Source: PALSA-693 sp963729695
Lineage (GTDB): Bacteria > Actinomycetota > Acidimicrobiia > Acidimicrobiales > Palsa-688
NCBI GenBank assembly: GCA_963729695.1
Contig: CAVSOT010000009.1
Location: 186,001-250,000 of the forward strand
Reading direction: 5' to 3'
DNA length: 64,000 nt
Shown piece by piece: positions 49,934-57,946 of the stretch. The translations under genes and the position numbers were made by a program. Within the stretch, counting starts at the first letter, position 1, and the number at the start of each line of letters is the position of its first letter. The notes beneath the pieces are model-generated. The model did no database searches. It was not told where the DNA came from and saw nothing but the letters and a program-made list of their open reading frames with translations.

Positions 49934-52083
49934 GTCGTCCCGGCGCCAGCACCGTTCGGCCGGATCGACCCGCGCCACACGACGACAGATCGGGGCCCGA
50001 CGTGGACGGCGCCCCCGGCGGATGCCGGGTCGGATGAGGTCCGCCTGGTCGGATCGAACGTGTCGATCTCTCCGGACCACGTCTGCCCCACTCTGGTGGG
50101 GGGAATGACGAAGTCGAGCGGTTCCCACCAGGCGTTGACCAGGCACAGGAAGTCGTCGTCGACGAGCAGGCTTCCGTCCGCGGCCCGGTCAGGGGCGTCG
50201 GATCCGTCCAGGTAGAGGGCGAGGGCCCGAGCGTCGGGATTCGCCCAGTCGGCCCCGGTCATCGCCGAGCCGGACGGCGTGTACCACTGCAGCTCTGACG
50301 CCTCCGTCCCGGCCAGGAATCGAGCGCGCCGGAACACGGGGTGGGCCTTGCGCAGCGCCAGGATCCTCTGGGTGAAGTCGAGCAGGCCCGAATCGACCCG
50401 GGACCAGTCGAACCAGGTGATCGGGTTGTCCTGGCAGTAGGCATTGTTGTTGCCCTGTTGGGTGCGGCCCAGTTCGTCTCCGCCGAGGAGGAGCGGCACG
50501 CCGAACGACAGCAGCAGGGTGGCGAGCAAGGCTCGCTGTTGGCGGGCTCGCAACGACTGGATGTCCGGGTCGGTGGTCGGCCCCTCGGCGCCACAGTTCC
50601 ACGACCGGTTGTCGTCCGTGCCGTCGCGGTTGTCCTCGCCGTTGGCTTCGTTGTGTTTGCTGTCGTAGGAGACCAGGTCTGCCAGGGTGAAGCCGTCATG
50701 GACGGTGATGAGGTTGACCGAGGCCGTCGGTCGGCGTCCCCCACTGGAAAACAGATCCGAGGAGCCGGCGAACCGGGACGCAAACTCGCCCAGGCGACCT
50801 GGCGTGCTGCGCCAATAATCGCGGATCGTGTCGCGGTACTTGCCGTTCCATTCCCGCCACAGAGGGGGAAAGCGCCCGAGCTGGTAGCTGTCGGTCTGGC
50901 CGACATCCCACGGCTCGGCGACGAGCTTCGCCTTCCCCACCACCGGATCCTGAGCGACCAGATCGAAGAAGGCCGATGCCTGGTCGTAGCCGCTTACCTC
51001 GCGAGCCAGGCTGGGGGCCAGGTCGAAGCGGAAGCCGTCGATCCCCATCTCCGAAAGCCAATAGCGCAGCGAGTCCATGATCAGCTGCAGCGATATCGGA
51101 CTTCCCGCGTTGAGGGTGTTTCCGCAACCTGTGGTGTCCACGTAGAACCGCTGGTCATCTGCGACCAGGTGGTAGTACGCAGGGTTGTCCAGACCGCGGA
51201 AGCACAATGTCGGCCCGAGATGATTGCCTTCCGCGGTGTGGTTGAACACCACGTCGAGGATGACCTCGAGCCCAGCGCCGTGCAGGGCGTCGACCATGGC
51301 CTTGAACTCGGCCACCTGGCCCCCCGGCCGCCCGGCGCGCACCTCGGCCGAGTAGGCACTGTGCGGCGCAAAGAAGCCGATGGTGTTGTAGCCCCAGTAG
51401 TTGGTGAGCCCTCGGTCGAGCAGAAACGACTCGGGTACGTTCTGGTGGACCGGGAGTAACTCGACCGTTGTCACCCCCAGGTCGACCAGGTGGGCGATGG
51501 CTGCTTCGTGACCGAGCCCGGCGTAGGTGCCCCGACGTTCCGGCGGCACGCCGGGGTGGGTCATCGTGAACCCCTTGACGTGGACTTCGTAGATGACAGT
51601 GTCGGCGAAGCTGTAAACCGGCCGGCGCCGCTCGCTCCAGGCGAACGGGCTATCGACAACCAGGCTGCGCGGCACGGACCCCGCGGAGTCCAACCCGCTG
51701 GCGGTGTCGGGGTTGCCCAGGTCGTAGCCGAATACCTCTGGACCGAACCGGACCGAGCCGGCGATCGCCCGGGCGTAGGGATCGACCAGCAACTTGGCCG
51801 GGTTGCAGCGGACGCCGTGGGCCGGGTCGTAGGGGCCGGTGGCGCGATACCCATAGACCTGGCCCGGGCCCACGTCTGGGACGAAGCCGTGCCACACCCC
51901 GGCGTCGTAGTCGACCAGCGGGATCCTGGTCTCTGCGCCGGCCTCGTCGAAGAGGCAGAGGACCATGCCATCGGCGACGGAGGAGGCGACCGCGAAGTTG
52001 GTGCCCCCCTCGGTCGGGGTGGCCCCGAGCGGGAACTGGCTGCCGGGGAGGGCAACCAGAGGAGCGGGAGCGGTGGTCGTCAT
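49930..52083 (-). CDS. glgX: glycogen debranching enzyme (isoamylase type)
   Basis: 717 residues, the usual GlgX length. An N-terminal CBM48 domain (SQFPLGATPTEGGTNFAV) leads to the GH13 barrel. It shows LPVHQ, VFNHTAEG, the nucleophile in GFRFDLAPSL, the acid in LVAEPWDVG and the transition-state Asp in TVHDGFTLADL. It cleaves alpha-1,6 branches of glycogen limit dextrin. Its start overlaps the stop of the GH63-like glucosidase by 4 bp, so the two are one transcript; pgm at 10 kb would handle the released glucose-1-phosphate. Confidence 0.95.
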   Translation of the reverse strand: MTTTAPAPLVALPGSQFPLGATPTEGGTNFAVASSVADGMVLCLFDEAGAETRIPLVDYDAGVWHGFVPDVGPGQVYGYRATGPYDPAHGVRCNPAKLLVDPYARAIAGSVRFGPEVFGYDLGNPDTASGLDSAGSVPRSLVVDSPFAWSERRRPVYSFADTVIYEVHVKGFTMTHPGVPPERRGTYAGLGHEAAIAHLVDLGVTTVELLPVHQNVPESFLLDRGLTNYWGYNTIGFFAPHSAYSAEVRAGRPGGQVAEFKAMVDALHGAGLEVILDVVFNHTAEGNHLGPTLCFRGLDNPAYYHLVADDQRFYVDTTGCGNTLNAGSPISLQLIMDSLRYWLSEMGIDGFRFDLAPSLAREVSGYDQASAFFDLVAQDPVVGKAKLVAEPWDVGQTDSYQLGRFPPLWREWNGKYRDTIRDYWRSTPGRLGEFASRFAGSSDLFSSGGRRPTASVNLITVHDGFTLADLVSYDSKHNEANGEDNRDGTDDNRSWNCGAEGPTTDPDIQSLRARQQRALLATLLLSFGVPLLLGGDELGRTQQGNNNAYCQDNPITWFDWSRVDSGLLDFTQRILALRKAHPVFRRARFLAGTEASELQWYTPSGSAMTGADWANPDARALALYLDGSDAPDRAADGSLLVDDDFLCLVNAWWEPLDFVIPPTRVGQTWSGEIDTFDPTRRTSSDPASAGGAVHVGPRSVVVWRGSIRPNGAGAGTT

Positions 52084-54791
52084 CGACCGGCTCTTTCGGA
52101 GCCCAGGGCCCGGAAGACGTCGGCGAGCGAAATCACCGCCTCATGGCGCCGGCGGATGGCGTCAGCCACGACCCCGGTCCATCCCGTCTGATGCGACGCC
52201 CCCAACCCGGCGCCATTGTCCCCTTGGAAGTACTCGTTGAAGACCAGGTTGTCCTTCCACGCCGGGTCGTGCTGCAGCTTCTGGACCTCGCCGAAGCACG
52301 GTCGCCGCCCGTCGCTGCCTACCAGGAAGATGGAGATCAGACGCTGGCGCAGATCCTGGGCGATCGCACCGAGGGTGAGCTTCTGGCCCGAGCCGGTCGG
52401 GTATTCGACGAGGAGCGTGTCCCCGAAGAACCGGTCGTAGCGTTCGAGGGCGCCGATGACGAGATAGTTGAGGGGAAACCACAGCGGCCCGCGCCAGTTC
52501 GAGTTGCCGCCGAACATTCCGGTGGTGGACTCGGCCGGTTCGTAGTCGATGGAGGCATGGATGCCCTCGACGTTCAACTCGTACGGGTGGTCCCGGTGGT
52601 ACGCCGAGATGGCCCGCAGCCCGTAAGGGGAGAGGAACTCGGCCTCGTCGAAGAGCTTGACGAAGATCTTCTGCAGGCGGTCCACGCCGACCACGCCGAG
52701 CAGCATGCGCCGGTCGCCCTGCTCTCCTTGCACGAGCCCCGCCTCCGCTTGGCGCTCCACGTCCGGCAGTCCTTCCTGGCCGAGCAGACGCGGGAGTTCC
52801 TTGGCGATGACCATGGCCCGCTGGATTAGGTCCTCCTCGACCACTCCGGCCGCGAGCATGGGAATGATCCCGACCATCGAACGCACCTTCACCGGGGTGA
52901 TCGTCCCGTCCGGGGTGACCAGCCGGTCGTAGAAGAGTCCGTCGTTCTCGTCCCACAAGCCTTGGGTGTCGATGGCCTCGCGGATGGCTGCGAAGTGCTC
53001 GACGAACTTCACGACCAGATCGTCCGCTGGTCGCTGCCCGCTCCGGTTCAGCATCGATGCGATGGCTCCCATGGTGAGGGCGTAGAAAGCCATCCACCCC
53101 GTGGCGTCGGACTGCTCGAGGACCCCGCCCACAGGCAGATGGGACCGATCGATCGGACCGATGTTGTCCAGCCCGAGGAAACCGCCCTCGAACAGATTGT
53201 TCCCTTCACCGTCTTCGAGGTTGACCCACCAGGTGAAGTTCACCAGCAGCTTGTCGAAGACCCGGCTCAGAAAGGCGATGTCGTCGCCCCCGTCGATGGC
53301 GAAGACCTCCAGGGCGGCCCACGCCTGGACGGGCGGGTTGACGTCGCCGAAGTCCCACTCGTACGCGGGCAGGGCCCCGTTGGGATGCTGGAACCATTCC
53401 CGGCAGAGCAGGATCAACTGGTACTTGGCGAAAGCCGGATCGACGTGGGCCAGAGCGACACAGTGGAAGGCCAGGTCCCATGCGGCAAACCACGGGTACT
53501 CCCATTTGTCGGGCATCGACATGATGTCGAAGGCGTCGAAGTTTCGCCATCGGGAGTTCCGACCCGTCAGCCTGGTGGCCGGCGGGCGTGGTTGGGTTGG
53601 ATCGCCGTCCAGCCAGCGGGCGACGTCGAAGTAGTACAACTGTTTGCTCCACAGCATCCCGGCGAACGCCTGCCGCATCACCAGGGCCTCGTCGGCGGAT
53701 GCTGATGGCGGGGTCAGCTCCGTGTAGAACTCGTCGGCCTCAGCCCGCCGGCGATCCATCACTCCCGCGAAGTCGTTGCCCAGCGCGCTCGTCCCGTTTG
53801 GCGATGCACCCTGTGGGCGTAGCCGCATACGCACTTCGGCGGTGGCGCCGGCTTCGACCGTTAGCTGGTACCACGCCGCGCACTTCGTGCCCCGGAGCTC
53901 AGGATTGATCGTAGGAGCGCCGTCGACGACGTGGTTGTTGATCCCGTCCTTGGGGTGCGACGGGCTCGTCCCCACGCCGTACAGCCGGCCCACGTTGGTT
54001 TCGTTGTCACAGAACAACAGTTGGGGCGCCTCACCGGCCGGATTAGGTCCCGCGAGCAGCTCCAAGGCGCCGAGGAAGGGATGGTCCACGTCGACGGCCG
54101 CCGCTCCGCTGGCTCTGAGCTCGGGCATCGGGGAATTGGCATCCCACGACCACGTGTTCCGAAACCACGCGGTCGGAAGCACGTGGAGCGTTGCCGCCTC
54201 CGGCCCGGCGTTGGTGACCTGGACGGACATGAGGACGTCGTGGGGATCGGCCTTGGCGTAGTGCACCTCGACGATCCAGTAGCGGTCGTCGTCGAAAACG
54301 CCGGTATCCATGAGCTCGTACTCCGGATCCAATTTGCCTCGCCGCCCATTTTCCTGGCGCAGTTCCTCGTAAGGGAACGCGGCCTGCGGGTAGTGGTACC
54401 GCCACCGGTTCCACGCGTGGCTCGGGAGGGCGTCGAGGTACCACCAGTACTCCTTGACGTCCTCACCGTGATTGGCCTCGGCGCCGGTGAGCCCGTACGC
54501 CCGTTCTTTGAGGATCGGGTCGCGCCCGTTCCAAAGGGCCAACCCCAAGCACAGCCGCTGCTCGATGTCGCAGAAGCCGGCCAGCCCGTCCTCGCCCCAA
54601 CGGTAGGCCCGGGACCTGGCGTGATCGTGGGGTAGGTACGCCCAGGCTTCGCCTTCGGCGCTGTAGTCCTCCCGCACGGTCCCCCACTGCCGCTCGCTCA
54701 CATAGGGGCCCCAGTGATACCAGTCACTGGCCTGCCGTAGCCCGTTCTCGAGCCGGCCGAATGCCTTGACCCGGCCTGATTCGACACCCAT
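52080..54791 (-). CDS. GH63/MGH1-like glucosidase
   Basis: 903 residues. The (alpha/alpha)6 glucosidase core shows EDYSAEGEAWAYLPHDHARS, GLAGFCDIEQRLCLGLALWN and KEYWWYLDALPSHAW early. WEYPWFAAWDLAFHCVALAH, PAYEWDFGDVNPPVQAWA, GMFGGNSNWRGPLWFPLNYL and GDNGAGLGASHQTGWTG come later; the acidic residues in WD and YEWDFGD are candidate catalysts. Cytosolic, no signal peptide. Relatives are annotated as glucosidases possibly acting on glucosylglycerate or mannosylglycerate. Co-transcribed with glgX, so it probably works on glycogen- or compatible-solute-derived sugars. Confidence 0.88.
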   Translation of the reverse strand: MGVESGRVKAFGRLENGLRQASDWYHWGPYVSERQWGTVREDYSAEGEAWAYLPHDHARSRAYRWGEDGLAGFCDIEQRLCLGLALWNGRDPILKERAYGLTGAEANHGEDVKEYWWYLDALPSHAWNRWRYHYPQAAFPYEELRQENGRRGKLDPEYELMDTGVFDDDRYWIVEVHYAKADPHDVLMSVQVTNAGPEAATLHVLPTAWFRNTWSWDANSPMPELRASGAAAVDVDHPFLGALELLAGPNPAGEAPQLLFCDNETNVGRLYGVGTSPSHPKDGINNHVVDGAPTINPELRGTKCAAWYQLTVEAGATAEVRMRLRPQGASPNGTSALGNDFAGVMDRRRAEADEFYTELTPPSASADEALVMRQAFAGMLWSKQLYYFDVARWLDGDPTQPRPPATRLTGRNSRWRNFDAFDIMSMPDKWEYPWFAAWDLAFHCVALAHVDPAFAKYQLILLCREWFQHPNGALPAYEWDFGDVNPPVQAWAALEVFAIDGGDDIAFLSRVFDKLLVNFTWWVNLEDGEGNNLFEGGFLGLDNIGPIDRSHLPVGGVLEQSDATGWMAFYALTMGAIASMLNRSGQRPADDLVVKFVEHFAAIREAIDTQGLWDENDGLFYDRLVTPDGTITPVKVRSMVGIIPMLAAGVVEEDLIQRAMVIAKELPRLLGQEGLPDVERQAEAGLVQGEQGDRRMLLGVVGVDRLQKIFVKLFDEAEFLSPYGLRAISAYHRDHPYELNVEGIHASIDYEPAESTTGMFGGNSNWRGPLWFPLNYLVIGALERYDRFFGDTLLVEYPTGSGQKLTLGAIAQDLRQRLISIFLVGSDGRRPCFGEVQKLQHDPAWKDNLVFNEYFQGDNGAGLGASHQTGWTGVVADAIRRRHEAVISLADVFRALGSERAGR

Positions 54792-55037
54792 CTCCTATAC
54801 CGCCCTTTCGCAGTGCCTGCCCGCGGGGGCGACACGGCCGACCCCGGACGAGGTGATCCCTTACGCCGGCGATCTTGGCTCGGTCGGCCTGCTAATGAAT
54901 CACCTGTACCAGGTGAGTCCCGACCCGACCTCCCGAAGCGATCCTGTAGGGCGAGCCGCGACGATCGGGGACCTGGACCTGTCGTCAGTCCGATGCGAAC
55001 GATGCCAGAGGTCGCCCTATGAGCCGCCCCAGACACT

Positions 55038-56486
55038 GTGCCTGAAGCCTCTCCAACCACGGCTGACGTGGTGGGCCTGCTGCGAACCCGGGGCTACCTG
55101 GTGGGACTGGTGTTCGTGGCCATATTGGGGGTGCCCATCGCGGCCGGCGCCTACTGGTACCTCTATCTCGTCAGCGATCTCCAGAAGTGGATCTTCAACC
55201 CGGACTACCTCCCGCAGGCCTTGGGCTTTCATGGCACGCCGAACTGGTGGCCCATCCCGTTCGTCGGCCTGGCCGGCGTGCTGGTGGGACTGAGCATCCG
55301 CTACCTGCCGGGCCGGGGTGGTCATTCACCGGCCGATGGGTTGCAGGTTTCCGCCCCTCCACCGGCCATTCAGCTGCCAGGGGTGGCCTTGGCCTCGCTG
55401 GCCGGCCTGGCCCTTGGGGCGGTCATCGGTCCGGAGGCCCCGCTCATCGCCCTGGGTGGCGGAGTGGCGGTTGCCGCCATCCGCGCCATCAAACGCAACG
55501 CCCCGGAGCAGACCGTGAGCGTGATCGGGGCGGCCGGGAGCTTCTCCGCCATCGCCGCCTTGTTTGGCTCGCCGCTCTCGAGCGCCTTCCTGCTCATGGA
55601 GGCCTCCGGGTTGGGAGGTCCCATGTTGGGGTTGGTGTTGGTGCCCGGATTCCTGGCTGCGGGCATCGGCTCGCTGATCTTCATCGGCTTCGACAACTGG
55701 ACGGGACACGGGGCGCTGTCGCTCACCATTCCCAACCTGGCCGCGATCGGCACGCCCACAGGCGCCGAGCTGGGCTGGGCCGTGGTCGCCGGGGTCGCGG
55801 CCACGGTGCTCGGTGGCGCACTCCGGTGGCTGGGACTCTCTCTGAAGCCCCATGCCGAGTCGCGCATCACCCTCGCCAGCCCGTTGATCGGCCTAGCGGT
55901 CGGCGGCCTGGCTTTTGCCTATGCGGAAGGGACCGGAAAGCCCGCGTCGGACGTCCTCTTCTCCGGGCAGTCGGCGTTGGGGCCGTTCCTGACTACGACC
56001 GCCGGGTATTCGATCGGGGCGATCATGTTGTTGCTGGTCTGCAAGGGACTGGCCTATGGCTTGTCCCTGAGCGGTTTTCGAGGCGGCCCAACCTTTCCGG
56101 CCATGTTCGTGGGCGCGGTCGGGGGCGTGGCGATGTCGCACTTGCCGGGATTGCCGCCCCTCACCGGGGCAGCCATGGGGATCGGGTCGATGACGTGCGC
56201 CATCCTCGGGTTACCCCTGACCTCGGTGCTGCTGACCACCATCCTGATGGGTTCGGACGGCGTCAAGGCCATGCCGCTGGTCATCATCGCGGTGGTCATC
56301 ACCTACGTGGGCCGAGCTCACCTCTCCCCGCAGCCGCGCCCTGCCCCTGCCGACTCGACTCCATCCGCTGCGGTATCCGCCCCCGTCGCGGCCTCGGTTG
56401 CATCGGGTGCCTCGGGTGCCTCGGGTGCCGAGGCGCAGGCTGCCGCGACCCCGCCCGCCGGAAGCGGGTCGGGCCCGCCTCCATGA
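55038..56486 (+). CDS. ClC-type chloride channel/antiporter
   Basis: 482 residues from GTG 55038. About ten hydrophobic segments; selectivity motifs are GAVIGPEAPLIALGGG (GxEGP variant GPEAP), AGSFSAIAALFGSPLSSAFL and LSGFRGGPTFPAMFVGA (GxFxP variant GPTFP). The gating-glutamate position lies in GPEAP. The last ~60 residues are an Ala/Ser/Gly/Pro-rich tail (GASGASGAE). Moves chloride or fluoride-like anions. Divergent from the glucosidase with a 246-bp gap in which I see no gene. Confidence 0.9.
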   Translation: MPEASPTTADVVGLLRTRGYLVGLVFVAILGVPIAAGAYWYLYLVSDLQKWIFNPDYLPQALGFHGTPNWWPIPFVGLAGVLVGLSIRYLPGRGGHSPADGLQVSAPPPAIQLPGVALASLAGLALGAVIGPEAPLIALGGGVAVAAIRAIKRNAPEQTVSVIGAAGSFSAIAALFGSPLSSAFLLMEASGLGGPMLGLVLVPGFLAAGIGSLIFIGFDNWTGHGALSLTIPNLAAIGTPTGAELGWAVVAGVAATVLGGALRWLGLSLKPHAESRITLASPLIGLAVGGLAFAYAEGTGKPASDVLFSGQSALGPFLTTTAGYSIGAIMLLLVCKGLAYGLSLSGFRGGPTFPAMFVGAVGGVAMSHLPGLPPLTGAAMGIGSMTCAILGLPLTSVLLTTILMGSDGVKAMPLVIIAVVITYVGRAHLSPQPRPAPADSTPSAAVSAPVAASVASGASGASGAEAQAAATPPAGSGSGPPP

Positions 56487-56526
56487 CGGCCCATCCGTGA
56501 TGGCGGGACGGCGATCGGGCCGGGTC

Positions 56527-56625
56527 TTGCTGACCGTTTTCGAAAATTTTCGTACGGGGACGGCGCCAAAAACGGTCAGCAAACCCGGCTGAGGGCCAAC
56601 GCCGCGGTTTACTGACCGTTTTCGA
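56527..56625. repeat. AAAACGGTCAGCAAAA family palindrome, second locus
   Basis: TTGCTGACCGTTTT (56527-56540) is the perfect inverse of AAAACGGTCAGCAA (56569-56582), 28 bp apart, and directly abuts the 12-bp palindrome CGAAAATTTTCG (56541-56552). A third half-element, TTTACTGACCGTTTTCGA, lies at 56608-56625. These are the same 14-16-bp arms as at 10.1-10.3 kb, with the arm order inverted. Confidence 0.85.
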
Positions 56626-56673
56626 GCGTCGCCCGCCCCGACGGGACCGCCGCCTGGGCTCGTCACGACAAAT

Positions 56674-56708
56674 GGACATCTGTACAGCCTCAGGCTGCTC
56701 AGATGTCC
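56674..56708. repeat. dispersed hairpin GGACATCTG, copy 2
   Basis: GGACATCTG (56674-56682), a 17-nt loop, then CAGATGTCC (56700-56708). Arms and loop length are identical to copy 1 at 2656-2690. It sits 49 bp from the AAAACGGTCAGC-type elements, so the two repeat families meet here. Confidence 0.8.
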
Positions 56709-57131
56709 AGAAGTGAGCGGGACTGGCGGCGTGGAGTGGGGCAGGAGGCGAGGTGACCCGGCGAGTCGGGCGGGCGGGGCAGGGGGCAGCGGGTGGCGGC
56801 CGGGCGTGTCGGGCGGGCGGGCGAGGCGTCCCGGGGTGGAGGCCCGGCGTGGCGGCCCGGCGTGGCGGGCCAGCCCGGAGCCAGCCTCGCTCCAGGTCCG
56901 CCCGGGCCGCCCGGCTGCGGGAAGCGCAAGGGATCGAGCCGTCGCCAGTTGGACGGCTTGACACGGTCCCCGGTTGGCAGCCGGCCGGGAGGGAGGGAGC
57001 TGGAAATTGCCGGGCGGTTGGCCGCAAGGATCACAAAGGGCGCGCCATCAGGGCGACCGGCCCAGATGGCTGACTTGTTTCGACGGCCGCCGGGGGCCAG
57101 GGCGCCCCCTCGGCCGGCCGGCACTCGGCCG
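56709..57131. other. 423-bp G-rich region without a gene
   Basis: Between the hairpin and the 3' end of the next gene is a strongly G/C-biased stretch with short imperfect repeats (GGCGGGCGGG, GGCCCGGCGTGGC). All six frames give low-complexity Arg/Gly/Pro peptides, so I call nothing coding. The position beside the palindromes mirrors that of the pgm tail at 10.3-10.6 kb. Confidence 0.5.
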
Positions 57132-57536
57132 TCAGGCCACCCCGGAGTTGGGCGAGGTTTCGGTCTGGACCGGGTTCACATGCCGGCGCGAGTTCGTCGG
57201 CGTGACGGCCAGGGTGCGGAATTCCTCACGGTCGAAGCGGACGATGAACCCGCGCACGGGGGGTGGAACGGGCACCACGACGGGAGGCGTCCACCAGTGC
57301 CGGCCGAAGATGGTAACGGCCTCGTTGTTGACGCTGATGGGGCCCAGCCGGGGATCCGATGCCATAACGGCATTCAGATAACGGGCCACGGCGCAGCCTG
57401 TGCCGCTGCCGGGAACCCCCTTAACCCCAGCGGTCTCCAGATTGCCGGCGACCGTATCCGCGGTCGACCCCAGGTCTTTTAACAGTTGGCCGGTTTCGGA
57501 CCGCAACGCGCCCCGCTCTTTCCTCGCCCTGGTCAT
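57132..57536 (-). CDS. hypothetical protein
   Basis: 134 residues from ATG 57536, which has AAGGGAG upstream; an earlier start at 57599 lacks one. A helical N-terminus (SETGQLLKDLGSTADTVAGNLE) leads to GVPGSGTGCAVARYLNAV. A beta-rich, Pro-rich C-terminal half follows (NEAVTIFGRHWW, VVVPVPPPVRGFIVRFD). No signal peptide. I do not recognise the family. It is isolated. Confidence 0.62.
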   Translation of the reverse strand: MTRARKERGALRSETGQLLKDLGSTADTVAGNLETAGVKGVPGSGTGCAVARYLNAVMASDPRLGPISVNNEAVTIFGRHWWTPPVVVPVPPPVRGFIVRFDREEFRTLAVTPTNSRRHVNPVQTETSPNSGVA

Positions 57537-57933
57537 GTCTGGCTCCCTTCGGAATGTGATCGGCTGTCGGGTCCCTTCGACACCTTGTTCGGCGCACACG
57601 GTTCGACTGCACTATCGAAGCAGGTCAGGGACACCGGCGTCACCCGGTTGGGGTGAATCGGGCGGCCGCCACTAAGCGTCCCGTTCTTGCCATGGCTGGG
57701 TTGCATGATTCTCCGCTCCCCGAGGGTCCGGAGGAGATGGCCCATACCCCCATCTTTACGCTCCGGCGCCGGCTTCGCTCGCCCGACGTCCTCCACGTCC
57801 TCGAGATCCTCGATTGAGTCGCTCGACCGGGCCCTGATCCACCCGCAACGCCCCCCAAGGCCAACCCGGTCGCCAACCGCCCCGTCGTCCTAACAAGGGA
57901 CGTTCGCCCCTACTTCGCCCACATCGGACGGGC
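57537..57933. other. 397-bp region without a supported gene
   Basis: Short open frames exist on both strands, but none has a ribosome binding site or plausible composition. The last bases carry the -10 box of the following LuxR gene. Confidence 0.45.
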
Positions 57934-57939
57934 TAGCCT
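57934..57939 (+). promoter_or_regulatory. -10 box TAGCCT, leaderless start
   Basis: TAGCCT is followed by 7 bases and GTG 57947, the start of the LuxR-type regulator. Confidence 0.5.
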
Positions 57940-57946
57940 ACGAAGG

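Noticed and set aside
57640..57893. Small genes of 60-90 codons in the 57.6-57.9 kb gap
   Set aside because: Frames on both strands lack ribosome binding sites and have Arg/Pro/Ser-rich random composition.
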